From CAVOOW01 sp963697675 (lineage in GTDB: Bacteria; Actinomycetota; Actinomycetes; JACCUZ01): a stretch of DNA of 64,000 nucleotides. Under the pieces are notes generated by a model. It was not told the origin of the DNA. It saw only the letters and a program-made list of their open reading frames with translations, and did not search any database. The stretch spans positions 124,001 to 188,000 of the forward strand of contig CAVOOW010000010.1 in assembly GCA_963697675.1 (NCBI GenBank), given 5' to 3'. Of the stretch, positions 58,391 to 64,000 are shown one piece after another; position 1 is the first letter of the stretch; every line of letters begins with the position of its first letter. The translations under genes and the position numbers were made by a program.

Positions 58391-59500
58391 ATGTCGACCG
58401 TCGCTGACACCACATCGGGCCCGGCGAGCAAGGGTGCGCCGCCCAAGCTCCGAAAGAGCCTGAACGCCGGCCAGGGCCGCACCGCGGCGCTGCTTGTCCT
58501 GCCGACGCTCTTGCTGCTCGGAGTCGTCATCGTCTTCCCGCTGTTCAAGGCCGTCATCATGTCCTTCCAGAAGGACAGCGGCCTCGATCCCGCGACCGGA
58601 CAGTTCGTCTCGGGGGGCAGCGCCGGGCTGGACAACTACAAGCACTGGCTGCTTCAGCAGTGCGGCGAGGTCAAGTGCCCCCCTGGAACCCTCGGTGCGC
58701 AGTTCTACGACGCCCTGTGGGTGACGCTGTTCTTCACGGTCACCACGGTCGTCATCGAGGTAGTTCTCGGGATTTGGTTCGCGATGATCATGAACCGCAC
58801 GTTCAAGGGCCGCGGCCTGGTTCGGGCCGCGATCCTCATCCCGTGGGCGATCCCGACCGCAGTCACCGCGAAGCTCTGGCTCTTCATCCTCGCCTTCGAG
58901 GGCATCGCCAACCACCTCCTCGGCCTGGTCGGGATCAGCCCGCTGCTCTGGACCGGTGACGCGTGGCCGTCCCGGTTCGCCATCGTCATCGCCGACGTGT
59001 GGAAGACGACGCCGTTCATGGCGCTGTTGATCCTCGCCGGACTGCAGATCATCGGCGCCGATGTCTACGAGGCTGCCAAGATCGACGGTGCCAGCAAGTG
59101 GCAGACCTTCACCCGCATCACCATCCCGATGATCAAGGTGCCCCTGATGGTCGCGGTGCTCTTCCGAACCCTCGACGTGCTGCGCATCTACGACCTGCCG
59201 GCCATCCTCACCAACGGCGGCGGCGGCAGCGGGCACGCCACGACGACGCTGTCCATCCTGGTCATCAACCAGATCCGCCAGGGATTCAACAGTGCCTCGG
59301 CGCTGTCGACGATCGTGTTCCTCATCATCGCGTTCACGGCATTCCTCTTCATCAAGTTCGGAGGGGCTGATGTGGTGCAACGTCCACCGAAGAGTTCGAA
59401 GCGCAAGCGCAGGCGTCTACGGAAGGAAGGCGGGGACGCTGTTGAGGGTGACCCCGACGTCACGGGCAGTGTCATCGGCAGCATCGGCGAAGGGAGGTAG
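58391..59500 (+). CDS. Sugar ABC transporter permease, MalF type
   Basis: 369 residues. Six to seven membrane segments; EAA loop 'YEAAKIDGASKWQTFTRITI'. 'AAILIPWAIPTAVTAKLWLF' is typical of trehalose/maltose-type permeases. The C-terminus is unusual: about 40 hydrophilic, Lys/Arg-rich then acidic residues ('KSSKRKRRRLRKEGGDAVEG') reaching into the cytoplasm. ATG 58391 behind AAGGAGG. Confidence 0.93.
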   Translation: MSTVADTTSGPASKGAPPKLRKSLNAGQGRTAALLVLPTLLLLGVVIVFPLFKAVIMSFQKDSGLDPATGQFVSGGSAGLDNYKHWLLQQCGEVKCPPGTLGAQFYDALWVTLFFTVTTVVIEVVLGIWFAMIMNRTFKGRGLVRAAILIPWAIPTAVTAKLWLFILAFEGIANHLLGLVGISPLLWTGDAWPSRFAIVIADVWKTTPFMALLILAGLQIIGADVYEAAKIDGASKWQTFTRITIPMIKVPLMVAVLFRTLDVLRIYDLPAILTNGGGGSGHATTTLSILVINQIRQGFNSASALSTIVFLIIAFTAFLFIKFGGADVVQRPPKSSKRKRRRLRKEGGDAVEGDPDVTGSVIGSIGEGR

Positions 59501-59505
59501 TCGAC

Positions 59506-60411
59506 ATGACCACGCAGACCTCGGACACGACGACCGCCCCCAAGGAAACCCCGATGGGGGAGCTGCGTCAGCCCTCCACCGGTTGGAAGCACGCGCGGAT
59601 GTACGGCGGCTTGGTCCTGATCATCGTCTGGGGCCTCGCACCCTTCTACTGGATGGTCGTCACCGCCTTCCGCGATGTGGATTACACCTACGACACGACC
59701 CCGTGGCCCACCCACGTCACGCTGGACAACTTCAGGACAGCGTTCTCGACAGACCGCGGCAACCACTTCGCGCAGGCGCTGGTCAACAGCGTCATCATCG
59801 GCATCCTGACCACGGCCGTCGCCATGCTGGTCGGGGTCTTCACCGCCTATGCGCTCTCCCGGCTGAACTTCCCCGGAAAGTACCTTGTGCTGGGGTTCAT
59901 CCTCGGCGCATCCATGTTCCCCGGGGTCGCCCTGGTGGCGCCGCTGTTCTCACTGTTCTCCACTCTCGGCTGGCTCAACGGCTACAACTACCAGGCATTG
60001 ATCATCCCGGACATCTCCTTCGCCCTGCCGCTCACCGTCTACACGCTCACGGCCTTCTTCTCGGAGATGCCGTGGGAGCTGGAGGAGTCGGCGCGGATCG
60101 ACGGCTGCACACCTGGACAGGCGTTCCGCAAGATCATGCTGCCCTTGGCCGCGCCGGGACTGTTCACAACTGCCATCCTGGCGTTCATCGCTAGCTGGAA
60201 CGAGTTCCTGCTGGCTGCGCAGTTCTCCACGTCGAAGACCCAGCCGGTCACCGTCGCGATCGCCAACTTCACCGGCTCACAGCCACACCAGGAGCCCTAC
60301 ACCGCGGTCATGGCGGCCGGCACGATCGTCACCGTGCCGCTGATCATCATGGTGTTGTTCTTCCAGCGAGCGATCGTCTCGGGTCTCACGGCCGGCGGGG
60401 TCAAGGGCTAG
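59506..60411 (+). CDS. Sugar ABC transporter permease, MalG type
   Basis: 301 residues with six membrane segments; EAA loop 'WELEESARIDGCTPGQAFRK'. 'LVLIIVWGLAPFYWMVVTAF' and 'LAFIASWNEFLLAAQFS' are typical MalG features. Starts 5 bp after the MalF-type gene (GGGAGG ribosome site) and forms the other half of the channel. ATP is probably supplied by the ATPase at 53299. Confidence 0.94.
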   Translation: MTTQTSDTTTAPKETPMGELRQPSTGWKHARMYGGLVLIIVWGLAPFYWMVVTAFRDVDYTYDTTPWPTHVTLDNFRTAFSTDRGNHFAQALVNSVIIGILTTAVAMLVGVFTAYALSRLNFPGKYLVLGFILGASMFPGVALVAPLFSLFSTLGWLNGYNYQALIIPDISFALPLTVYTLTAFFSEMPWELEESARIDGCTPGQAFRKIMLPLAAPGLFTTAILAFIASWNEFLLAAQFSTSKTQPVTVAIANFTGSQPHQEPYTAVMAAGTIVTVPLIIMVLFFQRAIVSGLTAGGVKG

Positions 60412-60431
60412 CGGTCCGGCGAAGGGACGGC

Positions 60432-60662
60432 ATGGCACTGTTCAAGGCGCGGGCGCGGCGGCCGAAGAGCCATCCGCGTGCCCGTGCGCAGCGGCTCGAC
60501 GTCCTCATCGGGATCCTCGGGTTCTTCATCATCATGGCCTTCATCCAGACGCTTACCTTTGAGCTGCAAGGAAAGTCAGCCGGCCTCTCCGCAGCCACAC
60601 TGCTCGGCCTGTGCGTGGCCATGTGGTACGCCATCAAGGCGAGACGCCGCACCGGGATCTGA
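60432..60662 (+). CDS. Small membrane protein, 76 residues
   Basis: A very basic N-terminus ('KARARRPKSHPRARAQRLDV') precedes two membrane segments ('LIGILGFFIIMAFIQTLTF' and 'LLGLCVAMWYAIKARR'). It begins 20 bp after the MalG-type gene and lies before the GH13 gene in the same direction, so it is part of the sugar operon. No family recognised; it could be a transporter accessory. Confidence 0.65.
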   Translation: MALFKARARRPKSHPRARAQRLDVLIGILGFFIIMAFIQTLTFELQGKSAGLSAATLLGLCVAMWYAIKARRRTGI

Positions 60663-60744
60663 CTCGTTCGGCGACTGCGCAGTGCGACCACGCTTCTCCG
60701 TGGCTGACGCACGGATCCAATCCGGACCTTCATCGGGAGAGCAC

Positions 60745-62379
60745 GTGAACCATGCCCCGTGGTGGCGTACTGCAGTGATCTACCAGGTCTATCTGCGTAG
60801 CTTCGCCGACGGCAACGGCGACGGCATCGGCGACCTGGTCGGCGTTCGATCCCGGCTGGACTACCTGGCGCGGCTCGGCGTCGACGCCTTGTGGTTCACG
60901 CCCTGGTATCCGTCACCGATGCACGACGGCGGCTATGACGTCGCTGACTACTGCGACATCGACCCGGCGTTCGGCACTCTCGAGGACGCCCGCGATCTGC
61001 TCGTCGAAGCCCACGGACGCGGCATCCGCATCATCATCGACATCGTTCCCAACCACACGTCGCACGAGCATCCATGGTTCCGCGCGGCGGTGGACAGCGA
61101 GCCCGGCTCGCCCGAGCGTGGGCGCTACCACTTCCGGGACGGGCGGGGGAGTGCAGGGGAATTGCCGCCGAACGACTGGATCAGCGCTTTCGGCGGCAGC
61201 GCGTGGACCCGTCTCACCGCTCCGGACGGGCGGCCCGAGCAGTGGTACCTCCACCTGTTCGCCCCGCAACAGCCCGACCTCAACTGGGATCACCAAGAAG
61301 TGCGCCGCTACTTCGAGCAGGTGGTCAGGTTCTGGTTCGACCTCGGTGTCGACGGCCTGCGCGTTGACGCGGCGCCGGGGCTGATGAAGCGGCCCGGACT
61401 TCCCGACCACGGTTTCGTGCCCGGCGACAGGTTCACCGCGAACACCTGGGAAGCGAGCCCGTTGTGGGACGTCGATGCCGTGCACGAGATCTACAGGGGC
61501 TGGCGCGCGATCGCCGACTCCTACCCGGGAGACCGGATGTTCGTCGGCGAGGTTCCGGTCAAGCGTCCCGAGCGGTTCGCCAGCTACGTGCGGCCCGACG
61601 AGTTCCACACCGCATTCAACCTCGAGTTCATCAAGGCTCCCTGGCACGCTGACTCGCTGCGCGCCAACATCGACAGCACGCTGAACACGCTACGCCGCGT
61701 CGGGGCACCACCGACGTGGGTGCTGTCCAACCACGACGAGACGCGTCATGTCACGCGGTATGGGCGATCCGCCGCGGTCGTCGGGTCGGGTACGGAGATC
61801 AGCGACGGACGCACTGACCTCGACCTCGGGACCCGCCGCGCGCGTGCGGCCATCCTGCTGATGCTCGCCCTCCCGGGAAGTGCGTACATCTACCAAGGAG
61901 AGGAGCTCGGTCTATGGGAGGTGGAGGACCTGCCCGACCAGGTCCGCAGGGACCCGGTGTGGCACCGCACCGGCGGCCTCGAGCCAGGCCGCGACGGCTG
62001 CCGGGTCCCCCTGCCCTGGAGCGGCCGGACGCCACCGTTCGGCTTCACGGGCGCCGCCGCGCAGCCGTGGCTGCCGCAACCGGGCGGCTGGGCCGACTAC
62101 ACCGCGGAGGCGGAGGACAGCGAGCCTGAGTCGATGCTGACCCTCTACCGCACCGCCACGGGCCTACGCCGCAAGCTCGGCACGGCGGCCGCGGACACGT
62201 TCGGCTGGCAGCCGTCCCCCCAGGGGGTTCTCACCTTCGGTCGGGGCGACCACTGGACGTGCATCGCCAACATCGACGGCGATCCCCTCCAGATCGGTGG
62301 TGACGTGATCCTGGCCAGTGAGCCATTGCAGGGACAGTGGCTGCCGGCCAACACCGCAGCGTGGCTCACGTCCGTCTAA
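60745..62379 (+). CDS. Alpha-glucosidase, glycoside hydrolase family 13
   Basis: 544 residues, cytoplasmic. GTG 60745 behind GGGAGAG; 'WWRTAVIYQVYLRSFADGNG' then 'DGIGDLVGV' is the oligo-1,6-/alpha-glucosidase start. Region I 'IDIVPNHTSHEHPWF', nucleophile Asp in 'GVDGLRVDAAPGL', acid/base Glu in 'RMFVGEVPV', transition-state Asp in 'WVLSNHDETRHVTRYG'. Splits alpha-glucosides imported by the operon; together with GH36 it would process raffinose-, melibiose- or sucrose-type sugars. Confidence 0.93.
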   Translation: MNHAPWWRTAVIYQVYLRSFADGNGDGIGDLVGVRSRLDYLARLGVDALWFTPWYPSPMHDGGYDVADYCDIDPAFGTLEDARDLLVEAHGRGIRIIIDIVPNHTSHEHPWFRAAVDSEPGSPERGRYHFRDGRGSAGELPPNDWISAFGGSAWTRLTAPDGRPEQWYLHLFAPQQPDLNWDHQEVRRYFEQVVRFWFDLGVDGLRVDAAPGLMKRPGLPDHGFVPGDRFTANTWEASPLWDVDAVHEIYRGWRAIADSYPGDRMFVGEVPVKRPERFASYVRPDEFHTAFNLEFIKAPWHADSLRANIDSTLNTLRRVGAPPTWVLSNHDETRHVTRYGRSAAVVGSGTEISDGRTDLDLGTRRARAAILLMLALPGSAYIYQGEELGLWEVEDLPDQVRRDPVWHRTGGLEPGRDGCRVPLPWSGRTPPFGFTGAAAQPWLPQPGGWADYTAEAEDSEPESMLTLYRTATGLRRKLGTAAADTFGWQPSPQGVLTFGRGDHWTCIANIDGDPLQIGGDVILASEPLQGQWLPANTAAWLTSV

Positions 62380-62419
62380 CGGGCCTGGTCGGTCGTTAAC
62401 GGGCCGGTAACATTGAGCA

Positions 62420-63831
62420 GTGGGCCAGCAGCCGCGCACCGAGATCCTCGCCGGCGGGCGCGAGGAGTCACTGCCTGCCGCGGTGTCGCTCTGGCTGCGC
62501 GCCAACCGGCGGCTGGCGGCAGCGCTGACGGTTGTGGCTCTGGTGGCTGCCGGGCTGGTGGTGCTGCGGTCGACCCGCGACCCGGGGCCGCCGACGCTCG
62601 CCGTCGAAGGGATTGCCGGCTCGTCTCCTGTCGCCGACCCCTGGCAGTCCGGTTGGGACGGTCGTCCACGCGCCCCCGTGATGCTCTCGGTGACGGCAAG
62701 CGTTCGGCGACAGCGACCGGGGCAGGGACCTTTGACCGTCTCGGGCATCGTCGGGCCGGGCGTCGTCCAGACCGTTTCCTCGCCCGTCGCAGTTCCCGAC
62801 GTCGGCACCGTCACGGTGCCGTTGCGCGCAGATGTCGACTGCTCCCACGTGCCGCTGACGGTGCCGGCCGACGGCTTCGGCCTGCAGGTCACGACCCGTG
62901 AAGGGCAAACGCGAGCACACCGACGTTGTTTCCGCGGGCGACTCGGGCCGTGGCTGGGCCGCAGGCCGTCCAGATGGCCTGCGCGACGTGGACCGCCCGC
63001 CGCGACCTCACGGTGTCAACGCTGCGCGCCCGGGTGCACCGCACGCTGCCAGGCGCTGACCTCACCGTCACGTTCGTCAACTCAGGAGTACGGACGGTCG
63101 TCGTCGATACGCCGGAATCTCCTTTTCCGGACGTCGTTGTCAAGGGTTCGTTCCCGATCACAGTTCCGCCCCTGTCCTCGGTGAAGGCGAACATCTCGCT
63201 GGAGCTGAACCGCTGCGACGTGGTCGGCAGCCTGGTCTACAGCGCGATCGGCTCGCCGACGGTGAGCAGCCGGATCAATCTCGTGGCGTTGGCCGGACCC
63301 GCTCCCGAGGGGGAGCCCTCGTTCGAGATTCCGGGCGACGGGACCAGACCGACCGGTGTCGTTCTGGCTCCGGCCGCGGGCAAGGCTCTCGGTGTTGCGC
63401 TGACCGATGCCTGCGGCGACCTGGGCCCGGTCGTGTCCCAGATCGCCCCGGGTGGCATCGCTTATGACGCCGCGACCCGCGACCTCTCGGTCACCGTCCG
63501 CATCGGTGTCGTGCCGGGCCGGGTGAGGACCTTGAGCCTGCAGCCGAACACCGCGCAACCGCAGAACGGCCTCATCGCCATGCCAGCGTGGTCGACGACC
63601 CGGGAGCAACGCCCCGATGCGGCAGGGCACGCCCGACTCACGGTGCACTACCGGGCGCCGAGCACCGGCCCCTGCCCGACTCTTGGCGCCACCCTGCTCG
63701 GTGCGGTCGCCACGCTGCGGGTTCCCGCTGCCGGCGGTGAGCGCGTCCTGCGGTACTCGTTGTTCCTCGACATGGCGCAGGACACCGAGGCCGTCGACAA
63801 GCTCTGCGACCATCACGAGCCAGCCGCCTGA
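62420..63831 (+). CDS. Membrane-anchored hypothetical protein, one frame break
   Basis: GTG 62420 lies 6 nt after TAACAT. The N-terminal part has a cytoplasmic stretch, one membrane segment ('LAAALTVVALVAAGLVVL') and a beta-rich domain ending 'HVPLTVPADGFGLQVTTR'. Near 62900 the frame breaks (one base missing or two extra, opposite to the other breaks here) and continues 'RANASTPTLFPRATRAVA' to a C-terminal half with 'LTVTFVNSGVRTVVVDTP' and conserved Cys residues. About 470 residues in total. It looks like two or three Ig-like extracellular domains on an anchor; no family recognised. Confidence 0.6.
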
Positions 63832-63923
63832 ACAGCCCGCGAATGGTGAGTTGCGCAGCCCGATCGGCGCCGGCGACCTGCCCGCCTCACCTCTCGCGGG
63901 AGGTGGGCGAGCTAGTTTGCGGC

Positions 63924-64000
63924 GTGACCCGGAGGCATGCGGCCGGCGAGCACCGCGTCCGGCCGGGGAGCCGGCCCGCTGCTGCCGCGCTCGACCAGCG
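63924..64000 (+). CDS. Start of an unidentified gene running off the window
   Basis: A frame from GTG 63924 ('VTRRHAAGEHRVRPG') and another from ATG 63937 ('MRPASTASGRGAGPLLPRST') are both open to the window end. TAGTTT at 63913-63918 could be a leaderless -10 box for the GTG. The short visible part does not allow a family call. Confidence 0.25.
   Translation, partial: MTRRHAAGEHRVRPGSRPAAAALDQ

Overview
This is a high-GC actinobacterial window. Evidence is the mycothiol genes mshA and mshD, CarD, an orphan GlnR, a SenX3/RegX3 (PhoR/PhoP) pair, an HbhA-like protein, frequent GTG starts and leaderless promoters (-10 box 6-7 nt before the start codon). Several blocks keep the gene order known from Mycobacterium tuberculosis: HTH/hbhA/DUF2516 (Rv0474-0476), mshA/ybjN ... 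gpm/phoU/senX3/regX3 (Rv0486-0491) and lpqE/carD/ispD/ispF/cysS/rlmB (Rv3584-3579). RsiG, DUF4032 and the sugar loci suggest a soil or water actinomycete, possibly Propionibacteriales; genus cannot be fixed from this sequence.

Layout. 1-2530: end of a class-III aminotransferase, a tiny protein, and a PiT phosphate permease with its PhoU-like partner. 2752-3762: an AbiEi/DUF559-type accessory gene between inverted repeats. 3898-7991 (minus): pstSCAB with a PHO box upstream. 8216-11241: mshD and a secreted 5'-nucleotidase. 11403-13349: glnR, a MoaD/ThiS protein and a membrane protein. 13496-15768: membrane thioredoxin, a cysteine-type leader peptide, DUF4395, a thiosulfate sulfurtransferase and SseC. 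16164-18691: small TM protein, nitrobindin-like protein, Fur regulator, YgfZ, Dtd. 18751-22387 (minus): a DUF4388 protein that probably continues into a huge Glu/Ala/Arg coiled coil with seven 19-residue repeats. 22613-24192: a BKACE enzyme and RsiG, the c-di-GMP-dependent anti-sigma factor. 24226-27305: a tightly overlapping asparaginase / hydrolase / S51-like operon. 27515-33613+: HTH-HbhA, AlaX, macrodomain, SDR, mshA, YbjN. 34401-38851: secreted aldose epimerase and a pentose-type ABC importer. 39365-43899: gpm, a degraded IS110 element, phoU and senX3-regX3. 44022-53249: lpqE-like lipoprotein, UbiA enzyme, carD, PIN-TRAM protein, ispD, ispF, cysS, rlmB, cupin, DUF4032. 53299-62379: an alpha-galactoside/alpha-glucoside locus (shared ABC ATPase, GH36, binding protein, two permeases, GH13). 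62420-end: a membrane-anchored hypothetical protein and the start of another gene.

Functional threads. Phosphate: PiT, PstSCAB, PhoU and SenX3-RegX3 occur together, with GTTCACC-type 11-bp direct repeats upstream of pstS and between phoU and senX3. Thiol and sulfur: mshA, mshD, cysS, the leader-peptide/sulfurtransferase/SseC operon. Sugar uptake: two separate ABC loci, each with a TTGACG-N17-TANNNT promoter and a nearby palindromic operator.

Two features cut across the window. (1) A roughly 90-bp repeat, nine copies, sits just after gene 3' ends. Four inverted pairs bracket the DUF559-type gene, the sulfur block, a gene-less structured 310-nt segment, and the cupin; in two genes the repeat supplies the stop codon. 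(2) Ten otherwise intact genes carry a single frame break; nine are in the same direction (one surplus base). That bias, in genes as conserved as pstC, ispD and rlmB, points to residual insertion errors in the sequence more than to gene decay. No tRNA, rRNA or CRISPR array was seen.
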